Source of the DNA: Anaerolineaceae bacterium UBA5404
GTDB taxonomy: Bacteria; Chloroflexota; Anaerolineae; Anaerolineales; Anaerolineaceae
Reading direction: 5' to 3'
NCBI GenBank assembly: GCA_002409625.1
Contig: DHNY01000016.1
Coordinates: 1 to 64,000, forward strand
DNA length: 64,000 bases
This document shows positions 47,432 through 55,664 of this stretch, piece after piece. Positions within the stretch are counted from its first letter, which is position 1; every line of letters begins with the position of its first letter. The position numbers and the translations under genes were made by a program. The notes beneath the pieces were generated by a model that was not told the DNA's origin, searched no databases, and was given only the letters and a program-made list of their open reading frames with translations.

Positions 47432-47531
47432 TACTTGAGTGAAGGGGTGACTTCACCGGTTAGCATTACGATTGTATTCAATAATTCTGACCAAAAGCAT
47501 GCTTTCCCCGGCTAGTCCGTAAGATACGGAC
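47432..47531 (-). promoter_or_regulatory. Conserved upstream region, copy A, with hairpin
   Basis: About 100 bp that aligns with 48758..48862, at the same distance from the two paralogous genes (about 210 bp). It ends in a hairpin GTCCGTA-AGA-TACGGAC (47515-47531). Conservation beyond the coding region suggests a promoter or 5' leader element. Confidence 0.55.
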
Positions 47532-47674
47532 AAATAACAATGAATGAGGTGCGATTGTTTAATTTGTTTAAATATACGTGTGTCTATAAAAACCGTCAAC
47601 CATTTTTTGGTTTTTATGCTTTTTTTCCCAAACGCCATATTGAGGGTCATGATTTTGGTTTTACATCACCCTTT

Positions 47675-47816
47675 GGCGAGGACACCATGCAGAACAGCGC
47701 AAGGTTCGTTCCGGCGTCCTCGTCGGAACACATTAGGTCATAAGTTCAAATGACGTAATACTAATCGCTATTCTTGCCCTTCGGTGGGACACCGAGGGCA
47801 TCAGCTTGGTTGTGCA
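47675..47816. repeat. 142-bp direct repeat, copy 2
   Basis: Second copy of 46180..46321. The second 26-bp hairpin within it (47775) is a perfect palindrome around GGA. Confidence 0.85.
47775..47800. repeat. REP-like hairpin, perfect copy
   Basis: TGCCCTTCGGTG-GGA-CACCGAGGGCA: a 12-base arm with a single mismatch and a 3-nt loop. Confidence 0.7.
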
Positions 47817-47905
47817 GAGCGAAGACGCCTGTGGAGAGTGTTTGGCGCATGTCGCGGATGTTAAATGGGACAAGGGCAGATAGGGATGAAAAAAACTGCA
47901 AAGAA

Positions 47906-47935
47906 AAAAGCTGTGGGTTTTCGCCCACAGCTTTT
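47906..47935. terminator. Intrinsic terminator of the 47954..48631 gene
   Basis: Stem AAAAGCTGTGGG/CCCACAGCTTTT with a 6-nt loop. It is the duplicate of 46565..46596; the A-T to G-C change in the stem is compensated, which argues that the structure is kept. Confidence 0.85.
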
Positions 47936-47953
47936 CAGCGATTTATTGATTGA

Positions 47954-48631
47954 CTAGTTGTTAATCAGTGGTAAAGCCATCGGGAAGATGGGGTCTTTCG
48001 GTGTGATGTAGTAAACATTAGCGTGACACAATATGACTGAGTCTCCAGCCACGAATCCTGCTTCGACAGTGTAACTGTAGTTATCGTTGTCTACTTGGTG
48101 GTTAAGGTCATAATTATAAATAAACAAATTTCCGTCACGCCAGTAATCACTGTACTGTAAAAATGCAATCTCTTCATGTATAAGCCCAGTGTAAGAATAG
48201 CGTTTCAATCTGACATTTACACCATAAACAGAATCTTCGTCATATATAAAGGCATCAAAACCGGTGATAATTGCATTGTAAGGTAGATATAATTGGGCAT
48301 CAAACTTTGCAGAGTCTGTAGCGACGGTCACACATCCATTGCGAATAGATTTTTTCTTTGCGACACTCCTGGTGTCATAAAGTTGAAATGCTGCTCCGCC
48401 AAGACTAATGGAACCAATATTGTAACCACTGTTGAGTTGATTCTCAGGACTTATATGCCATTTATTTTCTGAGCCATCAGGTTGAGGATAGGTTTGAAAA
48501 CTCTCGTCTACAGGATCCTCCGGGATTATTGGTGTTTCGGCTTGAGCAGCGGGGTTGGACGTGGGCAAACTGGCCAGGATCAAGATCAGGACTGCAATGA
48601 TATTAAATAGGGGTAAGTGTTTTGACGACAT
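47954..48631 (-). CDS. Secreted protein of a duplicated cassette (copy B)
   Basis: 225 aa. Signal peptide MSSKHLPLFNIIAVLILILA to about residue 30, beta-rich mature part, and C-terminal end FPMALPLINN. Clear paralog of copy A with many substitutions in the mature part. ATG 48631 follows GAGGAATATT; the longer in-frame start at 48661 has no such signal. Function unknown. Confidence 0.75.
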   Translation of the reverse strand: MSSKHLPLFNIIAVLILILASLPTSNPAAQAETPIIPEDPVDESFQTYPQPDGSENKWHISPENQLNSGYNIGSISLGGAAFQLYDTRSVAKKKSIRNGCVTVATDSAKFDAQLYLPYNAIITGFDAFIYDEDSVYGVNVRLKRYSYTGLIHEEIAFLQYSDYWRDGNLFIYNYDLNHQVDNDNYSYTVEAGFVAGDSVILCHANVYYITPKDPIFPMALPLINN

Positions 48632-48757
48632 AATATTCCTCTCTTCTGAGACTAATAGCATTAAATTGACCTAATTAAGTCGACGTCTTGGGTGAACACA
48701 AAAGTTCGAGAGAACGATTTGACTTATACGGACTAAAGGTTTGAATGTACGGTGAAA

Positions 48758-48862
48758 CTTGAGCGAAAGGGTGGCTTTACAGGTTAGCTTTTAGGTCTCG
48801 TATAGAGAAGACTAAACGAACACCAGGCTTTAAGCTAACCGTTAGATCCGTAGGTTACGGAC
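48758..48862 (-). promoter_or_regulatory. Conserved upstream region, copy B, with hairpins
   Basis: Aligns with 47432..47531. It includes a 9-bp inverted repeat GGTTAGCTT (48782) / AAGCTAACC (48832) enclosing TCTC-GTATA-GAGA, and a terminal hairpin TCCGTA-GGT-TACGGA (48847-48861). Only the last hairpin is clearly shared with copy A. Confidence 0.5.
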
Positions 48863-49012
48863 GAAAAATAGTGGGAAAGGGTACAATAGTTTAATTTAAT
48901 TAATTATTATATATAAACATATAAAAACCTCAATAAATTTGTATAAGTTCAAGTAAAACATTTGCTGAAATGTGATTGTTAGGTCAAGAGAAAATGTTAC
49001 AGAGGAGGCACG

Positions 49013-49096
49013 ATGGCAGAAAGGTATTCATTCGCCCAAAATTATAAAGATCTCTTGGTAACAGTATTAAATATCCTATCAACCAACGTTCGGTAA
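49013..49096 (+). CDS. Candidate 27-aa small protein
   Basis: ATG preceded by AGAGGAGG with a 4-nt gap, then 27 codons (MAERYSFAQNYKDLLV...). Nothing similar is known to me. It may be a real small protein or the 5' stump of a lost gene; the region 48863-49238 otherwise holds no supported feature. Confidence 0.3.
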   Translation: MAERYSFAQNYKDLLVTVLNILSTNVR

Positions 49097-49238
49097 CAAT
49101 ATCATCTGACTTGGCACGGAAAAACGTCTTGAAAATTGCTCTGGGTAATTGGCAGTTTCGTTGCTTTCTTGGAGTAAAATTAATTAAAGGGCTTATCCCT
49201 TCATTGCACTGTTATTTAAAAATCATAAGGAGGCTAAA

Positions 49239-50732
49239 ATGAACGTTAAGCAAGGCAAACAAGTATTATTATTGTTCCTCATACTCATCGCTTTTTTAGG
49301 TACGTCGTGTTCCCAGGTAATAGATTTTATTAAACCAAGCGATGCAAAAGAAACGCCTATTCCATCTGTTGAAGAAAGGGTTGAACAGTTGTTACGACTA
49401 ACCCAAACCCGAATCGCCCAAATAGAAAAAGAAAATGAGAACGATTCGCCTGACGAAGAAGGGGAAGTTGTTCAAACGCCAACACCTGATAGTCAGATCC
49501 CACCTTTAGGCGGTGATGTTGAGGGTTTGGTTCGGCGATTGGATTTGCCTGAACTTGAAAACCTTGAACCTTTCGCCAACAGTTATGGTGACATTACCGA
49601 ACCATATTTCGCATTACCTCAATTGAACATCGATTCAGAAGATGCCAGGATGTATAACCAAGCCATGCAAGAGTTTGTTCAGGTTTTGATTGAGGACTAT
49701 AACATTGAATCACCAGACCCCATGACAACAGACCTGGATGTGAGGTATGAAGCTTACCTTAATGAGGATGTGCTATCGATTGTTATCGAATCGCGTTTAG
49801 GCACTTTAAATCATTCTGGCTGTATTAAGCCTTTTAATATTGACATTCGTACAGGAAAAGCGATGGATGGCTTTGAGATGCTCGAAAAATTCGGCTGGGC
49901 GAAAGCCGATGTGGCTGAGCAGATGGAGGCATTGATCCAAACAGAATATGAGAACTTGTATTATCAAGGTGGGAACGAATTGGCTCGGGAATATGCCTAT
50001 CTGATGAATGTCTATAATTGGAGCATCCTTTACGGTTACGATTTTCCAGAACAGTCGCATGTGCAGCGTGACAGAGGGTCTTCTTTGCAACACCTTTACC
50101 CGGAGCATTACTCCGGTGAGTATGGTGAGAATAGCCCTTCGGTTTACCTGGACCAGGATGGCCATTTGGTTTATCTCGTTCGGTTTTTCTTCGTTGGCGA
50201 TGTTGGTAACTTGCAAAAAAGAATGGTGCGGGACCTTACACCTAAAAAGGCGGAAATCAACCCGTCTTATGCCAGCTTTTCTCAAAAGTTGGGCATAGAC
50301 CCACATGCTGAGGACGCGCCTTTGATGCTCTCTGCTTTTCTTGGACATCTAGGATCTGGGGAAGAGGCTAAAACGCTTGCTAAGCTGAATGAAGTCTTTG
50401 CTCAATTTGGGCTTGACAAGCCATATCTTAATCAAGTGCTCATAAAGGAAGGCGCAAATGACGGTCTTGTGGAGGTCTTTCTTTTGCTTCCGAAATATGA
50501 AGCGGTGATTGCGTATTTAGATCAAGCTTATGAAAGCAATCAGCTTGATGACTATAAGAGTAGCCCGACCTTGATTGATTATGAGCCATTAACGACGAGT
50601 GAATATGGGCCATTGCGAATTTATTTTCGGAATCAAATGATTTATTATGCGCCGCAAGTCAATATTATTGACGGACAAAACGCTGTGCCAATGGGAATCG
50701 TCGATTTTTCCGATTTGTTAAGCGACCAGTAA
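49239..50732 (+). CDS. Large lipoprotein, partly DUF3298-like
   Basis: 497 aa. Lipobox GTSC (Cys 24), a charged helical region and Thr/Pro linker (about residues 45-95), then a folded body. The segment YEAYLNEDVLSIVIESRL followed by FNIDIRTGKAMDG resembles the strand-turn pattern of DUF3298/RsiV-type domains, with a weak match. C-terminal 150 residues unassigned. Shine-Dalgarno GGAGG. Own terminator, so monocistronic. Confidence 0.75.
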   Translation: MNVKQGKQVLLLFLILIAFLGTSCSQVIDFIKPSDAKETPIPSVEERVEQLLRLTQTRIAQIEKENENDSPDEEGEVVQTPTPDSQIPPLGGDVEGLVRRLDLPELENLEPFANSYGDITEPYFALPQLNIDSEDARMYNQAMQEFVQVLIEDYNIESPDPMTTDLDVRYEAYLNEDVLSIVIESRLGTLNHSGCIKPFNIDIRTGKAMDGFEMLEKFGWAKADVAEQMEALIQTEYENLYYQGGNELAREYAYLMNVYNWSILYGYDFPEQSHVQRDRGSSLQHLYPEHYSGEYGENSPSVYLDQDGHLVYLVRFFFVGDVGNLQKRMVRDLTPKKAEINPSYASFSQKLGIDPHAEDAPLMLSAFLGHLGSGEEAKTLAKLNEVFAQFGLDKPYLNQVLIKEGANDGLVEVFLLLPKYEAVIAYLDQAYESNQLDDYKSSPTLIDYEPLTTSEYGPLRIYFRNQMIYYAPQVNIIDGQNAVPMGIVDFSDLLSDQ

Positions 50733-50801
50733 TTTTAGCTGCTTTCAGTTTCTCAAACTGCTGTTCTTTAAGTCTTTTAGCTCATGTTGTAATAAAAGCA
50801 G

Positions 50802-50837
50802 AAAAGCCCGGACTGGTCTCATCAATCCGGGCTTTTT
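50802..50837 (+). terminator. Intrinsic terminator
   Basis: Stem AAAAGCCCGGA/TCCGGGCTTTT with a 13-nt loop and five T. Confidence 0.85.
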
Positions 50838-51025
50838 ATTTTTGTCTTTTCTCCCCACACTGCCATAAGGCCAAACAAACCTTTTACTCGACTTTTGGAT
50901 GGTCGTAAAACAAATGGTCAGGTGCTGGAGTCTTGAATATATTATAACGAAAGCATATTCAGGAATACCAATCCAAGTCTAAGACGCTTGAAAAAAGGGA
51001 ATCAAGAAGAGCTTGAATATTGCCC

Positions 51026-51069
51026 ATTCTACTCATTCTACTCAAGCAAATGAGACGAATGAGCAGAAT
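51026..51069. repeat. Inverted repeat of ATTCTACTC units, copy 1
   Basis: Two direct ATTCTACTC nonamers (51026, 51035) face two degenerate inverse units GAGACGAAT and GAGCAGAAT (51052, 51061). It lies about 230 bp before the AlbA_2 regulator gene. The DNA between this and copy 2 shows no supported gene. Confidence 0.7.
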
Positions 51070-51222
51070 GGTTCGAATGCTTAAAACCACCGCGATGGTC
51101 CTGATTGAAAGCGCTTGGTTGGGTATAATCCTGCAACCAACGAGGAAGAATTCGCCAAAACCGCTAAAAAACGATGTCGTTAAGTGTTCTGAGGTGCTCG
51201 CTAGATAGACGGAACGTCTCAC

Positions 51223-51275
51223 ATTCTACTCATTCTACTCACTAGTTTGACACGAATGAGTAGAATGAGTAGAAT
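51223..51275. repeat. Inverted repeat of ATTCTACTC units, copy 2 (putative operator)
   Basis: Two ATTCTACTC nonamers (51223-51240) face two exact GAGTAGAAT nonamers (51258-51275): an 18-bp perfect inverted repeat with a 17-nt centre. It ends 24 bp before the start of the AlbA_2/HTH protein, overlapping where its promoter and leader must be. Autoregulation is the simplest reading. Confidence 0.75.
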
Positions 51276-51299
51276 AATGATTGTTGATGGAGGTGGAGC

Positions 51300-52604
51300 A
51301 TGATTTTTGTCGAAAATGAATCTGTCGAGCTTAAAGAAATTGTCACAGATGAAATTAAAAAAGAAATTTTAGCCTTTGCAAACTCTGAAGGCGGTACGAT
51401 CTATGTTGGAATCAGAGATGATGGTTTGGTTTTAGGTCTGGAAGATCCTGAAGAGTCTGTTTTACAAGTTAATAATATGGTGCGGGATGCTATTAAGCCT
51501 GATTTAAGTATGTTCGTGCGTTGCGAAACAAGGGAAATTGAGAATGCAAGAGTATTGGTCATTAACGTTCAACAAGGTACCAACCGCCCCTATTACCTGG
51601 CTAAAAAAGGTTTGCGCCCAGAAGGTGTTTATGTTCGCCAAGGCAGTTCTTCTGTACCAGCCACTGATTCAGCAATCCGTAAAATGATTAAGGATACGGA
51701 TGGCGATAGCTTTGAAAGTATGCGTTCACTTGATCAGGACTTGACTTTTGAGCAAACCAAACAGGAGTTTGACAAAAGGAATATCTATTTTGGTGAAGTC
51801 CAGAAAAAAACTTTGGGACTTTTAAGCTATGACAATGTGTACACAAACCTGGGTCTAGTCTTGTCTGATCAATGTGCACATACGATCAAGGTTGCTGTTT
51901 TTGAAGGCATTGACCAAAGTAACTTTAAAGACCGTCGTGAATTTACAGGTTCATTACTACAACAACTTAATGACGTCTATGAGTTTGTTGATATTCATAA
52001 TCCAATTCAATCAAGGTTTGAAGGTTTACAAAGGATAGATAGTAGAGCTTATAGTGTTGAGGCGATCAGAGAAACATTGCTGAATTCATTGGTACACCGC
52101 GATTACTCTTTTAAGGCTAGTACTTTGTTAAGCATCTATTCAGATAGACTTGAAATGGTATCTCTCGGCGGGTTACCAGCAGGCATTACTCTGGATGATA
52201 TCTTTTTGGGCATTTCCGTTTGTAGAAATCCTAAACTGGCGAATGTATTTTACCGTCTGGGCTTGATTGAAGCCTATGGGACTGGTATTCAGAAAATCTT
52301 CAACGCCTATAAAGTGTCTAATGTAAAGCCGGCCATTGAAGTAACAAATAATGCTTTTAAGGTTGTATTACCCAACATATTTATGAAGACCAAACCTGAT
52401 GTTGTTCCAGAAAACGATAAAACTTTCACGGATTTTTTGCTTGATTACTTGAAAGAGAATGACAGCATAAAAAGAGTGGAAATAGAAACATTACTCGGTG
52501 TCAGTAGGTCTACAGCAAGCAGGCTAATTCGAAAACTACTGGCAGAGCGAATCCTTGCTCAAGAGGGGCAAGGGAAAAATACACGCTATAAATTGTCCAG
52601 TTAA
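51300..52604 (+). CDS. AlbA_2-domain transcriptional regulator/ATP-binding protein
   Basis: 434 aa. N-terminal AlbA_2 (divergent AAA-4) domain: VELKEIVTDEIKKEILAFAN, SEGGTIYVGIRDDG and RPEGVYVRQGSSS. A GHKL-like middle with RETLLNSLVHRDYSF and PKLANVFYRLGLIEAYGTGI. A C-terminal winged helix (IETLLGVSRSTASRLIRKLLAE). Such proteins are common single-gene regulators or defence-linked factors. Shine-Dalgarno GGAGG. The inverted repeats upstream may be its sites. Confidence 0.88.
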   Translation: MIFVENESVELKEIVTDEIKKEILAFANSEGGTIYVGIRDDGLVLGLEDPEESVLQVNNMVRDAIKPDLSMFVRCETREIENARVLVINVQQGTNRPYYLAKKGLRPEGVYVRQGSSSVPATDSAIRKMIKDTDGDSFESMRSLDQDLTFEQTKQEFDKRNIYFGEVQKKTLGLLSYDNVYTNLGLVLSDQCAHTIKVAVFEGIDQSNFKDRREFTGSLLQQLNDVYEFVDIHNPIQSRFEGLQRIDSRAYSVEAIRETLLNSLVHRDYSFKASTLLSIYSDRLEMVSLGGLPAGITLDDIFLGISVCRNPKLANVFYRLGLIEAYGTGIQKIFNAYKVSNVKPAIEVTNNAFKVVLPNIFMKTKPDVVPENDKTFTDFLLDYLKENDSIKRVEIETLLGVSRSTASRLIRKLLAERILAQEGQGKNTRYKLSS

Positions 52605-52630
52605 AAGATAGCTTGGTCATTTGTATAACA

Positions 52631-52669
52631 AAAACCCTCCCATTTATCGTTAATGGAAGGGTTTTTTTC
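52631..52669 (+). terminator. Intrinsic terminator
   Basis: AAAACCCTCCCATT pairs imperfectly with AATGGAAGGGTTTT, followed by T7. Confidence 0.75.
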
Positions 52670-52682
52670 TTTGTGCTGTAAC

Positions 52683-55187
52683 TTAGATGAACAAGTTCAT
52701 GTTTGAATTGTCGTTATCGTTGAGCATGGTGGCGACGCCGCCAATTTGCACGCCGTCCAGCAGCTCTTCTTGCTTGAGACCCATGATGTCCATGGTCATT
52801 TGGCAGGCAACAAGCTCCACGCCGGCGTCGATGGCTTGTTGGATGAGCGTTTCGAGGCTATCGACTCCTTTTTGCTTCATGACGCCACGGATCATCTTGG
52901 CACCCGCGCCGGCCATATTCATTTGCGAAAGCCCAAGCTTTTTGGAGCCTTTGGGCAGCATCATGCCGAACATTTTGCCCATAAAGTCTTTTTTCACCGG
53001 CGGTGCTTTTGGTTTGCGCAGGATGCTTAAGCCCCAGAAAGTGAAGAACATGTGCACTTTGTTGCCCATCGCAGCCGCACCGGTGGCGATGATGAAAGCG
53101 GCAATGGCTTTATCGAGGTCGTTATCAAAGATAATCATCGTTTTTTCTTTGACTGGCGCAATGCTTTGGGCAGCAGGTGTAGGGGCAAGGGCTGTCTCAC
53201 CAGACATGCCTTTTTGCACCAATGCTTTGTAAATGCCCTTACCGGTTTCACTCGAAATCAGCGTGTTGCCTGTGTTTTTACACCAAGCGGCAATATCACG
53301 CGTGAAACCGGGGTCAGAGGCGGTGACATCGAGCCGATCGCCCTGGTTAAGGCTTTCGAGCGCTTTGGCAACCTGCACAATTGGTCCCGGGCAGCTGAGT
53401 CCTTGCACATCGAGAGTTTCTGTTTTTGCAGCCTCGCTGGGCACGTGGCTTACATTGCCGGAGGATGTTGCGGCAGGCATGTTTTTCGCGTCACCCATCA
53501 GGACTGCGGTTTGATGGCAAAGGTTGCTGTCCATAGTTGTATCTTGCTCCATATCTTTATAACTTTGAATACCTCCAGCAAGGTTTTTGACTTTGTAACC
53601 ATGCTGTTTTAACATGCGCTCGGCAATAAAGCCACGACGACCGACGGCACAGAATACGACGTAGGTTTTGTCTTTGTCGAGTTCGGTGTGGCGCTTGCGC
53701 AATTCGGAAAGCGGAATGAGCACTGCGCCTGGGATGGAGCCAATCAGAGTCTCATCAGGTTCGCGGATGTCAAGAAGGGTGTAATCCTCGGGGTTTTCTG
53801 CCCATTCACGGTATAAAACGGGGTCGGTGAGACCTTGCAGAATGTTCAAACCCATATAACCAGCGAAGTTGACTGGGTCCTTGGCAGAGGAATAAGGTGG
53901 CGCGTAGGCGAGTTCGAGTTGGCTGAGGTCTTTGACCGTACCGCCAAAGTGGATGAGCGTTGCCAGAACGTCGATGCGCTTGTCCACACCATCGTAACCG
54001 ACACTTTGCGCACCAAGCACTTTGCCCTCTTTGTCAAAAATGACCTTGAGCGCCAGTGGCAAGGCTGCTGGGAAGTAGCCGGCATGGCATTTGGGGTAAG
54101 AGAGCGCGATGAAGTAATCTTCGCCGTATTTTTTGCCTGTTTTGGCGAGTGTTTTTTCATTGACACCGACGCTTGCAGCAGTGAGGTCAAACATTTTCAG
54201 GATGCTGGTGCCCATCGTGCCCGGATAACTTTCGGGTTTTAAACCCAGCATGTTAGCGGCGACTGCGCGTCCTTGTTTGTTGGCAGGACCGGCGAGCGGA
54301 ATCATGGTTGGCGTACCTAAAACATAATCTTTAACGCTAATCACATCGCCCACCGCGTAAATGTCCGGGTCGGAGGTTTGCATAAACTCATCAACAGCGA
54401 CACCACCGCGTGGGCTGAGTTCCAAGCCGGCTTCTTTGGCGAGCTCGTTGTTGGGACGCACACCGATTGAAAGGATGACCATATCGGCATCAATAGCTTG
54501 GCCGTCACTCAGCAAAACTTGTTTGCCATCTTCAGACATGCCAGCAAAACCATTCCCTAGCATGAGGTTTATGCCTTTTTCAACCATATGGTTTTCGATC
54601 ATTTTTGCCATTTCTGGGTCCATGGGTGGCAAAATATGCTCAGCCATCTCGACGAGGGTCACTTCCAATCCGCGCTCCACCAGGTTTTCTGCCATCTCAA
54701 GACCGATGAAACCGCCACCCACCACAACAGCATGTTCGGGTTGCTTTTCTTCGATAAAAGCGACAATATTGTCGACATCAGGCACGGTCCACAGTTGGAA
54801 GACGTTGGCTTTATCGGTGCCAGGCACTGGTGGGACGAAAGGACGCGAACCGGTTGAAAGCAAGAGTTTATCGTAGCTTTCGGTGTAGTGCTTGTTGTTG
54901 GCGCGATCATGAACTTCAACCGTTTTCTCAGCTGGGTTGATTTTGACCACTTCGCTTTCGACCCGAATATCAACGCCATAGTTGTTTTCCATGCTCTCTT
55001 TGGTGGTTACAAAGAGGGCTTCGCGCGTGGGAATGGACCCACCCACGTAATAGGGCAGACCGCAGTTGGCAAAACTAACATATTTACCGCGCTCAAAGAG
55101 GACGATTTCTGCGTTTTCGTCCAGTCTGCGGATGCGGGCAAGGGCAGTTGCACCACCTGCTACACCACCTACGATGACAATTTTCAT
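52683..55187 (-). CDS. CoA-disulfide reductase-rhodanese-TusA-DsrE four-domain fusion
   Basis: 834 aa. Residues 1-445: pyridine-nucleotide disulfide oxidoreductase of the CoA-disulfide/persulfide reductase type (VIVGGVAGGATALARIRR; redox Cys 42 in SFANCGLPYY; VGGGFIGLEMAE). About 455-545: rhodanese with active Cys in VVFCAVGRRG. About 590-660: TusA-like domain with the CPGP motif (GLSCPGPIVQ). About 670-834: DsrE/DrsE-like with TGAAAMGNKV and ACQMTMDIMG. It reduces or transfers sulfane sulfur using NAD(P)H. ATG 55187 follows AAGGAG; an in-frame GTG at 55193 lies inside that signal. In operon with the ArsR gene. Confidence 0.93.
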   Translation of the reverse strand: MKIVIVGGVAGGATALARIRRLDENAEIVLFERGKYVSFANCGLPYYVGGSIPTREALFVTTKESMENNYGVDIRVESEVVKINPAEKTVEVHDRANNKHYTESYDKLLLSTGSRPFVPPVPGTDKANVFQLWTVPDVDNIVAFIEEKQPEHAVVVGGGFIGLEMAENLVERGLEVTLVEMAEHILPPMDPEMAKMIENHMVEKGINLMLGNGFAGMSEDGKQVLLSDGQAIDADMVILSIGVRPNNELAKEAGLELSPRGGVAVDEFMQTSDPDIYAVGDVISVKDYVLGTPTMIPLAGPANKQGRAVAANMLGLKPESYPGTMGTSILKMFDLTAASVGVNEKTLAKTGKKYGEDYFIALSYPKCHAGYFPAALPLALKVIFDKEGKVLGAQSVGYDGVDKRIDVLATLIHFGGTVKDLSQLELAYAPPYSSAKDPVNFAGYMGLNILQGLTDPVLYREWAENPEDYTLLDIREPDETLIGSIPGAVLIPLSELRKRHTELDKDKTYVVFCAVGRRGFIAERMLKQHGYKVKNLAGGIQSYKDMEQDTTMDSNLCHQTAVLMGDAKNMPAATSSGNVSHVPSEAAKTETLDVQGLSCPGPIVQVAKALESLNQGDRLDVTASDPGFTRDIAAWCKNTGNTLISSETGKGIYKALVQKGMSGETALAPTPAAQSIAPVKEKTMIIFDNDLDKAIAAFIIATGAAAMGNKVHMFFTFWGLSILRKPKAPPVKKDFMGKMFGMMLPKGSKKLGLSQMNMAGAGAKMIRGVMKQKGVDSLETLIQQAIDAGVELVACQMTMDIMGLKQEELLDGVQIGGVATMLNDNDNSNMNLFI

Positions 55188-55199
55188 AATCACTCCTTT

Positions 55200-55520
55200 T
55201 TAATGTGTTTCTGAATGCGTTAGAAATTGAATAAGCTCGCTGAGAGCATTGTTTTTGCAAGAATAGAAGACCAGGGTGCCGCGCCTTTCAGCATTTACAA
55301 AACCTTGGTCGCGCAATTTGGCGAGATGTTGGGAGATGAGCGATTGGCTAACGCCCATACAGTTGACCATTTCGGAGACGTTCATCTCGCCGTTTTGGAC
55401 GAGTTGTTCCATGATGCAAAGGCGTACCGGGTTGGCAAGCGCCTTTAGAAGCCTGGCTTTGGCTTGGATCGCTTTGCGATGTGCTTCGTTTTGTGAAAGT
55501 GGCATTGCGTTTTGGATCAT
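55200..55520 (-). CDS. ArsR-family transcriptional regulator
   Basis: 106 aa winged helix: LLKALANPVRLCIMEQLVQNGEMNVSEMV, then MGVSQSLISQHLAKLRDQGFVNAERRG and TLVFYS. Cysteines at 35, 54 and 88. No metal-binding CxC is visible, so thiol sensing of persulfide, as known for BigR/SqrR, is plausible given the partner enzyme, though the Cys positions do not match exactly. It precedes the reductase fusion by 12 bp. A palindrome upstream is its likely operator. Confidence 0.9.
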   Translation of the reverse strand: MIQNAMPLSQNEAHRKAIQAKARLLKALANPVRLCIMEQLVQNGEMNVSEMVNCMGVSQSLISQHLAKLRDQGFVNAERRGTLVFYSCKNNALSELIQFLTHSETH

Positions 55521-55540
55521 AGGTTCCTTTCAGTATTCAT

Positions 55541-55560
55541 ATATTAGTATATTCTAATAT
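55541..55560 (-). promoter_or_regulatory. Putative ArsR operator
   Basis: A 20-bp AT-rich inverted repeat ATATTAGTAT/ATTCTAATAT with one mismatched pair, 21 bp upstream of the regulator's start codon. Confidence 0.6.
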
Positions 55561-55611
55561 GCTGAAATTAGGAAGGGTGAATAGCAGGATCGCTTATGGA
55601 AAAAGATTGAA

Positions 55612-55643
55612 AAAAGACCTCCACTGTGGGTTGGAGGTCTTTT
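55612..55643 (-). terminator. Intrinsic terminator of the aquaporin gene
   Basis: Stem AAAAGACCTCCA/TGGAGGTCTTTT with an 8-nt loop. T run on the minus strand. Confidence 0.85.
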
Positions 55644-55664
55644 AGATGATTTTTTTGTTTTAGC

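Noticed and set aside
47432..48862. c-di-GMP, cobalamin or other known riboswitch in the conserved upstream segments
   Set aside because: I compared by eye with consensus cores and found no convincing match; only generic hairpins are shared.
51060..51085. GGTTCGAAT resembling a tRNA T-loop
   Set aside because: The flanking bases do not form a T-stem, and no acceptor or anticodon arm can be drawn.
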